Assembly (NCBI GenBank): GCA_045661345.1
Contig: JAZRFM010000016.1
Coordinates: 1-64,000 of the forward strand
DNA length: 64,000 nucleotides
Source: RUG12461 sp045661345
GTDB taxonomy: Bacteria; Bacillota; Clostridia; Lachnospirales; Lachnospiraceae
Reading direction: 5' to 3'
Shown here: positions 14,995 to 22,444 of the stretch, piece after piece
Position numbering within the stretch: position 1 is the stretch's first letter
Layout of the letters: each line of letters starts with the position of its first letter
Notes under the pieces: generated by a model
The model's database searches: none
Seen by the model: only the letters and a program-made list of their open reading frames with translations
What the model was told of the DNA's origin: nothing
Program-made: the position numbers and the translations under genes

Positions 14995-17169
14995 ATGAAA
15001 AAACCTTCCAAAAAGCATTCACTCGGACTGACCGGAAAACTGATACGATTTGTCGTGATTTTCGTCCTGTTTCTGGGGCTTGTGTTTTTTATCCTTGGCG
15101 CTATGCAGCTCAGGCAGCTCAGCAGAATAGCAGAGAGGGAAGAAAAAAAACAGGAGGAACTGGTACAGGAAAAATCCAGAGAGTCCTTGTCTGAGCTGAC
15201 CCATGAAAGTCTTTATGAAGTGATTGCCTGGGCAGCAGACAGGACGGATGACGAATTCTTCATCCTGCAGCACGATCTGCGGGAGCTGGGGGAGCAGGTA
15301 AAAGATGTGCTCCGCTATCCGGAAAGGTATGAGACGCAGACGGTGGAACCGCCGAAAAAAGAGAATGACGGGAAATATGTCCTGCAGCTTCTGTGTCCGG
15401 GATCCTATGAGGACATTTCTCCGGAAACGATGGAGGCCATGGGCAAGCTCGCAAATCTCGCGCCTGCCATGCGGGAAATGGTGGAGGGTAACGCCGGCTT
15501 CACGCTGGACAATTTTATTGCATTGCCGGATGGCGTCAGTATTGCCATGGATGATCTTTCCGGTGGAAAATATGAGGAAAACGGAAAGATTCGTGAATAC
15601 GATGCTGCGAGTCGGCCGTGGTTTCAATACGCGCTGGGGCAGGATGGTGTCATCTTTATCCCGGCGCATAGCCATTTCTATAATTTCAACGAGGTTATCT
15701 ACAGCGTCCCGGTGTATATAGACGGGGAGCTTGCAGCCGTACTGGAGGGCTCCACCCGGCTGGATATTCTGGAGAAGATGCTGGCTGAACAGAATATCGG
15801 AGAAAGCGGCTTTTCCATTCTGGTTTCTGACGGAGGGCAGCTTGTCTGCTCTCCGAGAACAAGCGGGGAATTGGGAATGCGGGAGGATGTATCGGTGGAT
15901 ATCCGCCCGGAAATCAATGCAGGCCTGGCAGAGGCTATTAACAGGGGACTTGCCGGAGAACACGGTGTGATGGTGACGCAGGTGGACGGAGAGACTTATC
16001 ATGTTGCCTATGACAGACTGGAGACGATTGGCTGGACACAGCTGGCTTTTCTATCTTCGGAGGAACTCCATGCACCGGCTCAGAGCCTGGTGGAGGATAT
16101 AGAATCCTCGACGCAGGATATGCTTTCCGCTCTGCGAAACCGTTTCCGAAATACCGCCATACTCATGATACTCCTGATTGCCGCTCTTGCCGCATTCTCC
16201 ATTGTTACGGTCAGCTCTCTTGCAAAGAAACGCATAGAACCTGTCAAGCATATGACGAAAAAGGTTCGTAACTTCTTTGCGGATGAGAATATGGCCTTTG
16301 AAATGGAGGACATCTACAAGACCGGAGATGAGATCGAGACGCTGGCACACTCTTTTGCGATGCTGTCCAAAGAGATGAAGGATTATGTGGCGGAAAACGT
16401 ACGGATCTCTGCGGAAAAAGAAAGGATCGGCGCAGAACTGAATGTCGCCACCAGGATTCAGGAAGATATGCTGCCGAACATTTTCCCGATATTCCCGGAT
16501 AGAAAAGAGTTTGAGCTTTATGCTTCGATGAATCCTGCCAAAGAAGTGGGCGGGGATTTCTATGATATGTTCCTGATCGATGAAGATCATCTGTGCATGG
16601 TCGTCGGGGATGTGTCGGGAAAAGGCGTCCCGGCGGCTCTTTTCATGGTGGTCTCCAAGACGATGCTCAAAAACCGTGCCCAGGCGGGCGGAAAGCCCTC
16701 AGAGATCCTGCACGATGTCAATAACAGCCTGTGCGAGGGCAACAAGGAGCATATGTTTGTGACGGTATGGCTGGGGATCCTCACCATATCTACCGGAGAA
16801 CTGATAGAAGCAAACGCGGGTCATGAATATCCGGCTCTTTGCCGGGCAGGTGGTGACTATGAGCTGTATGAGGATAACCATGGATTTGTCCTGGGTGGTA
16901 TGAAAGATATGCCGTATCAGGATGATGAGCTGGTGTTAAAAAAGGGAGATGTCCTGTTTATCTACACGGACGGCCTGCCGGAGGCGACCAACGGAAAAGG
17001 GGAGCGTCTGGAAGAAACGGGAATGCTTGCAGTACTGAATGCGCACAAGGGAGATACGACGAAACAGCTGTTGGAAAACATAGCAGTAGAGGTAAGCAGG
17101 TTTGTCGGTGACGCCCCGCAGTTTGATGATCTGACCATGCTGATTCTGAGGTATGCGGGATCGGAATGA
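14995..17169 (+). CDS. SpoIIE-family membrane serine phosphatase 1
   Basis: A 724-residue sensor phosphatase. It has one N-terminal membrane helix (about 16-38), a large extracytoplasmic double-Cache-like sensor (about 40-375) containing SRPWFQYAL and EVIYSVPVYIDG, a second membrane helix (about 383-405), a HAMP linker with KTGDEIETLAHSFAMLS, and a C-terminal PP2C/SpoIIE domain. The metal and catalytic motifs are intact: KEVGGDFYD, VVGDVSGKGVPAALFM, YTDGLPEA and DDLTMLIL. Such proteins dephosphorylate RsbV-type STAS proteins, or other phosphoproteins, in response to an external ligand. It is 17 bases after kinase-like protein B and has a close tandem paralogue downstream. Ligand and direct substrate are unknown. 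Confidence 0.92.
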   Translation: MKKPSKKHSLGLTGKLIRFVVIFVLFLGLVFFILGAMQLRQLSRIAEREEKKQEELVQEKSRESLSELTHESLYEVIAWAADRTDDEFFILQHDLRELGEQVKDVLRYPERYETQTVEPPKKENDGKYVLQLLCPGSYEDISPETMEAMGKLANLAPAMREMVEGNAGFTLDNFIALPDGVSIAMDDLSGGKYEENGKIREYDAASRPWFQYALGQDGVIFIPAHSHFYNFNEVIYSVPVYIDGELAAVLEGSTRLDILEKMLAEQNIGESGFSILVSDGGQLVCSPRTSGELGMREDVSVDIRPEINAGLAEAINRGLAGEHGVMVTQVDGETYHVAYDRLETIGWTQLAFLSSEELHAPAQSLVEDIESSTQDMLSALRNRFRNTAILMILLIAALAAFSIVTVSSLAKKRIEPVKHMTKKVRNFFADENMAFEMEDIYKTGDEIETLAHSFAMLSKEMKDYVAENVRISAEKERIGAELNVATRIQEDMLPNIFPIFPDRKEFELYASMNPAKEVGGDFYDMFLIDEDHLCMVVGDVSGKGVPAALFMVVSKTMLKNRAQAGGKPSEILHDVNNSLCEGNKEHMFVTVWLGILTISTGELIEANAGHEYPALCRAGGDYELYEDNHGFVLGGMKDMPYQDDELVLKKGDVLFIYTDGLPEATNGKGERLEETGMLAVLNAHKGDTTKQLLENIAVEVSRFVGDAPQFDDLTMLILRYAGSE

Positions 17170-17215
17170 GTGAGGAGGAGCAGATCCCCCTGCGGGAGGA
17201 TCTGTCAGAGAAAGA

Positions 17216-17244
17216 TTTACATTTGTCTGAAAAAAAGGTATTAT
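17216..17244 (+). promoter_or_regulatory. Promoter before SpoIIE phosphatase 2
   Basis: -35 TTTACA (17216-17221), 17-base spacer, -10 TATTAT (17239-17244). Upstream, CAGATCC (17181-17187) pairs with GGATCTG (17198-17204), a hairpin that may attenuate read-through from phosphatase 1. Transcription would begin near 17251, which supports the ATG at 17294 as the start of the next gene. Confidence 0.55.
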
Positions 17245-17293
17245 TTGGTTGATTATCCAAAATTTTCTAAAAAAGAGGCGTAGAACTTCCGAG

Positions 17294-19474
17294 ATGAAGA
17301 AAAAATCCAGGATCCTTCCAACAGGATTGGCCGGAAAACTGATTCGATTTGTGGTGGTTTTTGTACTAAGCCTGGGGCTTGCGTTTCTCCTGATCTCCCA
17401 TATACAGCTCAACACCCTCAACAGAATGGTGGAGCAGGAGGAAGAGAAACAGGCGGTTCTGGTACAGGAAAAATCCATGCAGTCTGTATCGGAGCTGACG
17501 GAGGAAAGTCTCTCCGAAATGATCGCCTGGGCGGCGGACAAGACGGACGACGAGTTTTTTATTCTGCAGCATGATATCCTGGTACTCCGGCAGCAGGTGG
17601 AGGACGTGCTCCGTCATCCCGAAAGATATGAGACCCTGTTGGTGGAGCCCCCGAAAAAAGAAAATACCGGCAAATACGTCCTCCAGCTGGACGGACCGGA
17701 AGAATATGAAGAGTTTTCGCCGGAAACGATGGAAACCCTGGGGAAGTGTGCGAATCTGGGCCCGATGATGGCCGAGATGGTGCGGGGAAACGAAGGCTTC
17801 ACGCTGGATAATGTGATTGCGACGCCGGATGGCGTCTGTATCGGCATGGACAATCTGTCCGGCGGAAAGTTTGATGAAAATGGAGAGGTCATTCCCTATG
17901 ACGCAAGAGAGTTTCCCTGGTTTCAGGATGCCATCAGGGAGAATACCGTTGTGTTTTCTGTTACACACAGTCATTTTTATGACCTGAACGAGGTCATCTA
18001 CAGTGTACCGGTATACGTGGACGGAAAGCTGGGTGCGGTGCTGGAGGGGTCTTCCCGCATGGATATTCTGGAGCGTAAGCTGACGGAACGGAATATCGGT
18101 AAGGGCGGGTTTTCCATTCTGGTTACCGATAACGGGCAGCTGGTCTGCTCTCCCCGGACAGACGGTGAGCTGAAAATGAGAGAGGATGTGACGGAGGATA
18201 TCCGTCCCGGGATCAATGGCGGTCTGGCAGAGGTCATCAACAAAGGACTTTCCGGTGAGACCGGCGTAACGCTGACGCAGGTGGACGGCAATTCCTATTA
18301 TACTGCCTATGCACCTCTTAATACGATTGGCTGGACCCAGCTCGCTTTTGTCTCCGAGGAGGAACTGCAAGCGCCGGCAAAGAATCTGGTTCAGGAGATG
18401 GAAGCGTCGACGGACGATATGCTCTCCACCCTGCGGCATGAATTCGCGAATTCGGCCGTCCTGACAGTGTTCATTCTGGCAGGCATCATCCTCTTTTCCA
18501 TCCTGATTGTCGGTTCCCTTGCGAAAAAACGGGTAGAGCCCATCAAGCATATGACGATCAGGATCCGTAACTTCTTTACTGATGAAGCTATGGTCTTTGA
18601 AATGGAGGATATCTACAGAACCGGAGACGAGATTGAGACACTGGCGCGGTCATTTGAGATATTATCCGAGGAACTGAAGGAATACGTGGCGGAAAACATA
18701 CGGATCTCTGCGGAAAAGGAGAGGATCGGTGCCGAGCTGAATGTCGCCAAAAAGATTCAGGAGGATATGCTGCCGAATCTCTTCCCGATTTTCCCGGACA
18801 GGAAAGAGTTCGATATCTATGCTTCCATGAAGCCGGCCAAGGAAGTGGGGGGAGATTTCTATGATATCTTCCTGGTCGATGACGATCATCTTTGTGTGGT
18901 TGTGGGAGACGTCTCCGGGAAAGGAGTCCCTGCGGCGCTTTTCATGGTGATTTCCAAGACAATGCTGAAAAACCGTGCGCAGGCAGGCGGTAAGCCCTCC
19001 GAGATTCTGTACGATGTCAACAACAGCCTGCACGAGGGAAATAAAGAAAAAATGTTCGTGACAGTCTGGCTGGGGATCCTTACCATTTCCACCGGGGAGG
19101 TGGTATGGGCCAGTGCGGGACATGAATATCCCGTCATCGGCCGGGCAGAGGGTGACTATGAACTGTACGAAGATAAACACGGATTTGTTCTGGGCGGCAT
19201 GAAAGGGATGCCCTATCGTGACAATGAGCTGGTGTTGAATCAGGGAGATGCGTTGTTCCTCTATACGGATGGTTTGCCGGAGGCCACCAATGCGAAGGGG
19301 CAGCGGCTGGAGGAAAAAGGAATGCTTGCGGCATTGAACGCGCACAGAACGGATACGACAGAACAATTGCTGAAAAATGTTGCGGAAGAAGTGAACCGGT
19401 TTGTCGGGGATGCGCCGCAGTTTGATGACCTGACAATGTTGGTATTAACATACGGGGAATCTGTCACGGAATAA
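17294..19474 (+). CDS. SpoIIE-family membrane serine phosphatase 2
   Basis: A 726-residue paralogue of the preceding phosphatase with the same order: membrane helix, double-Cache-like sensor (REFPWFQDAI, EVIYSVPVYVDG), membrane helix, HAMP (RTGDEIETLARSFEILS) and PP2C (KEVGGDFYDIF, GDVSGKGVPAALFM, YTDGLPEA, DDLTML). The ATG at 17294 aligns with the start of phosphatase 1 (MKKxSK...GLxGKLIRF); the upstream TTG at 17249 would precede the predicted transcript start. The sensor halves differ more than the catalytic halves, suggesting different ligands feeding the same output. RsbW- and RsbV-like genes follow at 41 bases. Confidence 0.92.
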   Translation: MKKKSRILPTGLAGKLIRFVVVFVLSLGLAFLLISHIQLNTLNRMVEQEEEKQAVLVQEKSMQSVSELTEESLSEMIAWAADKTDDEFFILQHDILVLRQQVEDVLRHPERYETLLVEPPKKENTGKYVLQLDGPEEYEEFSPETMETLGKCANLGPMMAEMVRGNEGFTLDNVIATPDGVCIGMDNLSGGKFDENGEVIPYDAREFPWFQDAIRENTVVFSVTHSHFYDLNEVIYSVPVYVDGKLGAVLEGSSRMDILERKLTERNIGKGGFSILVTDNGQLVCSPRTDGELKMREDVTEDIRPGINGGLAEVINKGLSGETGVTLTQVDGNSYYTAYAPLNTIGWTQLAFVSEEELQAPAKNLVQEMEASTDDMLSTLRHEFANSAVLTVFILAGIILFSILIVGSLAKKRVEPIKHMTIRIRNFFTDEAMVFEMEDIYRTGDEIETLARSFEILSEELKEYVAENIRISAEKERIGAELNVAKKIQEDMLPNLFPIFPDRKEFDIYASMKPAKEVGGDFYDIFLVDDDHLCVVVGDVSGKGVPAALFMVISKTMLKNRAQAGGKPSEILYDVNNSLHEGNKEKMFVTVWLGILTISTGEVVWASAGHEYPVIGRAEGDYELYEDKHGFVLGGMKGMPYRDNELVLNQGDALFLYTDGLPEATNAKGQRLEEKGMLAALNAHRTDTTEQLLKNVAEEVNRFVGDAPQFDDLTMLVLTYGESVTE

Positions 19475-19515
19475 GTCTGTATCACAGTTCGTATGGTAAT
19501 CCAGGTGGAGAACGT

Positions 19516-19938
19516 ATGAAAGAAATAAAGGTAGCGGCAGATCGCGGCAATATGCAAAAGGTGCTGGATTTTGTGGAGGATGAGATCAAACAGAATCCTG
19601 ATTTCAGCCACACGGATTTACTCCAGATTCATATGGTCATTGATGAGATCTTTGGAAACATTGCATCCTACGCTTACGATGACAGCGGGGGCGATGTGAA
19701 GGTCATGATGGATTTCGACAAAGCACAGGGAAATATGACACTTGTGTTTTCGGATGAGGGGAAGCCGTATAATCCCCTGCAGAATGAGGATCCGGATGTG
19801 ACGCTGCCGGCAGATAAACGCAGAGTCGGCGGTCTGGGGATTTTTATGGTAAAAAATACAATGGATGAAATAGCATACGAAAACAAAGACGGCAGGAACA
19901 TATTGACAATGAAAAAACAAGGAGGTAACCATGTTTAA
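19516..19938 (+). CDS. RsbW-like serine kinase / anti-sigma factor (HATPase_c_2)
   Basis: A 140-residue GHKL-type ATPase. It has the N box (IDEIFGNIASYAY, about 43-55), G1 box (FSDEGKPYNP, about 78) and G2 box (RRVGGLGIFMVKNTMDE, about 107). Proteins of this form phosphorylate a partner STAS protein on serine and, in known systems, bind a sigma factor or other target when the STAS protein is phosphorylated. The next gene overlaps it by 8 bases and encodes such a STAS protein, so the pair is translationally coupled. No sigma factor gene is present, so the partner released by this switch is unknown. Confidence 0.9.
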   Translation: MKEIKVAADRGNMQKVLDFVEDEIKQNPDFSHTDLLQIHMVIDEIFGNIASYAYDDSGGDVKVMMDFDKAQGNMTLVFSDEGKPYNPLQNEDPDVTLPADKRRVGGLGIFMVKNTMDEIAYENKDGRNILTMKKQGGNHV

Positions 19939-20233
19939 CGTAAAAACAGAGATTTCAGGCGAATCAATTCTCATTTCACTGGAGGGGCTGCTGGATTCCC
20001 AGACTGCACCGGAGCTGACAGCTGTGCTGGACGAAAATCTGGGCAAGGTGAACAACATCCGGTTTGACTTTGCAAAACTTGAATATCTGACGAGCGCGGG
20101 ACTGCGGGCAATTCTGGTGGCACAGCAGGAAATGAACGACAAGAACGGTGTCATGACCGTAACAAACATCTCGGACGATATTATGAAGATTTTTGAGATG
20201 ACGGGGTTTGCTGATGTATTGACGATTGTGTGA
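19931..20233 (+). CDS. RsbV-like STAS anti-anti-sigma factor
   Basis: A 100-residue single STAS domain. The phosphoacceptor region reads LEYLTSAGLRAIL, with the conserved Ser at about residue 57, matching the DSxGLR-type motif of RsbV/SpoIIAA. It overlaps the kinase gene by 8 bases. Expected cycle: the RsbW-like kinase phosphorylates the Ser, and the two SpoIIE-family phosphatases upstream remove it when their sensors fire. It is the last gene of the phosphatase-kinase-STAS unit; a separate promoter starts the acetyltransferase genes. Confidence 0.92.
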   Translation: MFNVKTEISGESILISLEGLLDSQTAPELTAVLDENLGKVNNIRFDFAKLEYLTSAGLRAILVAQQEMNDKNGVMTVTNISDDIMKIFEMTGFADVLTIV

Positions 20234-20268
20234 AAAAATCGGAAAGACACATAACTTTCCGCTTGAGC

Positions 20269-20297
20269 CTGCCAAAGAATCTGCAAAATGGTATAAT
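20269..20297 (+). promoter_or_regulatory. Promoter of the acetyltransferase pair
   Basis: -35 CTGCCA (20269-20274), 17-base spacer, extended -10 TGG-TATAAT (20292-20297). The -35 is the same CTGCCA variant used by paralogue B. Confidence 0.65.
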
Positions 20298-20350
20298 GAA
20301 AGTGATCTCCCTTCTTTCGCGGCTAGGGAGTGTTTCAGGAGGAGCCAGAC

Positions 20351-21256
20351 ATGAAAAGAGTAGCTATAAACGAAGCAATTTTGGATGCATTTTTGCCCAT
20401 GGATTTCTACGGGAAGACGGACATGCTTTCTCTACCGGGCAGTTTTGCTCTCGGGATTACGCTGGAGGACGGAGAGGAAGATGAACCTGTGGGTTTGATC
20501 GTTTGTACGCAGGACGAAGACCGGCTCGTGATAGAATGGATTTATGTCATGCCGGACTGCCGTGGCGACGGGATCGGAAGCGAACTCCTGTATCTGGCAT
20601 TCTGCGAGGGAGAAGCACGGGGGTTTGTGGATGCCGCTGCCAGAGTCTCGGATGAATTTGAAGCGAATGACTATGGGTGGAACACAAAAAGCTTTTTCGA
20701 AAATGAGGTGTTTTCCGGCACGGAGAAGGGGGAGTATGACTGGCGGATCTCCTTTCGTGAACTGGAAAAAATACTGATGCGGGATGAGGAGCTGAATGAA
20801 TCCTCTGCCAGAAAAGTGATCCGGCTTTGCGACATGAAACCCGATGTGCTGAAAGAAGCAGCAGAATCGCTTGCAGCTCGTTTTGACGGGAGTGCTTCCC
20901 TGCCGATGGAGGCAGCGATCTCTGTTGCAAACTGGAACACAAGCTTCTTACTGAAGAAGGGCAATGACTACGTTGGCATCCTTCTGATCCGGAAAGTGGA
21001 GCAAACCTGGTATCCTTATCTGTTGTATGCATTTGATGATGAGGTGGGCGAGACGCTTATCCGTGCAGCACTCTACTGCAGCGAGGATGTCTGTATGCCC
21101 AAGGATGAGATTGCGATTGAGATCAAGACAATTTCTACGAAAAGATTGCTGCAGAAAATAGGATTGCCGGGACAGGCATATGACGTAACCTATTGTCTTT
21201 GTTCCATGAAGGCTTTTACAGAAAGAAAAGCTGAGGTAGAGACCGAAGAGTCTTAA
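20351..21256 (+). CDS. GNAT-family N-acetyltransferase
   Basis: A 301-residue protein behind AGGAGG. The N-terminal half carries the acetyl-CoA binding motif A of GNAT enzymes (IYVMPDCRGDGIGSELL, about residues 64-80), preceded by the strand VGLIVCTQDEDRLVIEW. The C-terminal half looks like a degenerate second GNAT-like fold (YVGILLIRKVEQTWYPYLLY) without a clear CoA motif. It overlaps nothing and is followed after 11 bases by a related gene. Its position between the partner-switching genes and kinase-like paralogue C suggests a role in the same physiology. The acetyl acceptor is unknown. Confidence 0.75.
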   Translation: MKRVAINEAILDAFLPMDFYGKTDMLSLPGSFALGITLEDGEEDEPVGLIVCTQDEDRLVIEWIYVMPDCRGDGIGSELLYLAFCEGEARGFVDAAARVSDEFEANDYGWNTKSFFENEVFSGTEKGEYDWRISFRELEKILMRDEELNESSARKVIRLCDMKPDVLKEAAESLAARFDGSASLPMEAAISVANWNTSFLLKKGNDYVGILLIRKVEQTWYPYLLYAFDDEVGETLIRAALYCSEDVCMPKDEIAIEIKTISTKRLLQKIGLPGQAYDVTYCLCSMKAFTERKAEVETEES

Positions 21257-21267
21257 GGGAGAACAGA

Positions 21268-22122
21268 ATGGAAATCATAGAACTGACCGAGGATAATATT
21301 CAGGAATATGTGTCTTTTATCGGTGAGGATGTGGCAGAACATATCGGCCGCATTTTCTATCGCGGACTCATTGCGTTGTCAGAAGACCAAAAGGATATGG
21401 CGGCCGGTATCATCTGGCGGTACACAAACCTGACGGAAAAGAAGGATACGGAGAGTGTGATCGAGTGGCTCAAAATTCAGGATCCGGAGGCCGCCGGAGC
21501 GTTGTTTGGTGCATATTCCGAACACATTGCAAAGGAAAAGGCGGTACGTTCCCATGCTGTGATCCCCGTGAAGGACACCGGCAGGGAACAGCAGGCATTG
21601 AAGGAGGCAGGCTTCAAAATCAGGCTGACGGAAGGTGACAATATTATTGTTTCCCTGTCCGAGCTTTTCGAGCTTCCTATTATGAAAAACCGCAATGTAC
21701 CGGACTATATCCATCCGCTGAATACATTGGTATCACGGCGTTTCCGGAGAGGTGTGCAGCAGTGTATCTCGATTGGTCAAAGGGGGCTTTGCGAGGATCT
21801 GGAATATTTGCCCATGACCTGGTTTGATCCGGACATCTCTTTCTATGCGGAAAAGGATGGTAAATTCTGTGGTTTTTTGCTGTTCCATAAGATGCCCTCG
21901 GATATGATCGCGATCCAGCTCATGACCGGAATCGGAAAAGACTTTCAGCAGACGATTCTCGGCATGATACGGAAGTGTATGATCACTATGGAGGAAAACT
22001 ACCCGGCGGATACGAAGATCCTGATGAATCGACGTAATCAGGCGTCCTTGAAGCTTGCGGAAAAACTGTTACCGAGGGGCTTCGGAATCCCGGTCTTTGC
22101 GGGCGGCAGGGAGGAAAGCTGA
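21268..22122 (+). CDS. GNAT-like protein, divergent
   Basis: A 284-residue protein 11 bases after the acetyltransferase, with a GGGAGA element upstream. Its layout (N-terminal helical part; C-terminal strand ISFYAEKDGKFCGFLLFHK then IAIQLMTGIGKDFQQTILGMI) resembles the C-terminal half of the preceding protein, suggesting a two-domain GNAT-like fold. The usual RGxGIG acetyl-CoA loop is not recognisable, so it may be inactive or a partner subunit. No signal peptide. Function unknown. Assignment rests on weak similarity and context. Confidence 0.55.
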   Translation: MEIIELTEDNIQEYVSFIGEDVAEHIGRIFYRGLIALSEDQKDMAAGIIWRYTNLTEKKDTESVIEWLKIQDPEAAGALFGAYSEHIAKEKAVRSHAVIPVKDTGREQQALKEAGFKIRLTEGDNIIVSLSELFELPIMKNRNVPDYIHPLNTLVSRRFRRGVQQCISIGQRGLCEDLEYLPMTWFDPDISFYAEKDGKFCGFLLFHKMPSDMIAIQLMTGIGKDFQQTILGMIRKCMITMEENYPADTKILMNRRNQASLKLAEKLLPRGFGIPVFAGGREES

Positions 22123-22276
22123 CCTGCGTATCCTGACGGAGCGCTTCAGGAAAGACTGATTTACTCAGTCTTTCCTAAAAAAAAGATTCCTGCTGGTTTT
22201 GAAGACCGGCGAGAGCCCATCATCAGGAGTTTTGCGAATCAGGATGCTTCAAATTACATATTCAACAAAGGAAAGG

Positions 22277-22316
22277 AGAGCGTGGCTGATGGTCGCGCTC
22301 TTTCTTCGTCCTTTTT
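22277..22316 (+). terminator. Possible terminator after acetyltransferase genes
   Basis: Six-base stem AGAGCG/CGCTCT followed by TTCTTCGTCCTTTTT. The stem is short and the tail interrupted, so it is a modest candidate. Confidence 0.4.
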
Positions 22317-22350
22317 CGAGCAGAGTACAATATTCAACTTTTGACATTTT

Positions 22351-22392
22351 TTTAACAAAATTATTGCCATGTGCGTGAATTTGTCGTATATA
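22351..22392 (+). promoter_or_regulatory. Promoter of paralogue C (shared motif)
   Basis: TTTAACAAAATTA upstream element, -35 TTGCCA (22364-22369), 17-base spacer ending in CG, -10 TATATA (22387-22392). It is the third copy of the arrangement seen before paralogues A and B. Confidence 0.7.
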
Positions 22393-22444
22393 ATAATAAC
22401 AGTAGGGTGATAGTTGTTTTCAATAAATTCAGGAGGAAAACAAT

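Larger units (their letters stand above)
22123..22444. other. Intergenic region with hairpins and promoter of paralogue C
   Basis: No gene seen in these 322 bases. From left to right there is a perfect 12-bp inverted repeat, AGGAAAGACTGA (22148-22159) with TCAGTCTTTCCT (22165-22176), followed by eight A residues. Next is a weak terminator-like hairpin, AGAGCG (22277-22282) with CGCTCT (22296-22301), followed by a T-rich tail to 22316. Then come the CAACTTTTGACA element at 22335-22346 and the shared-type promoter at 22351-22392. Confidence 0.7.
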
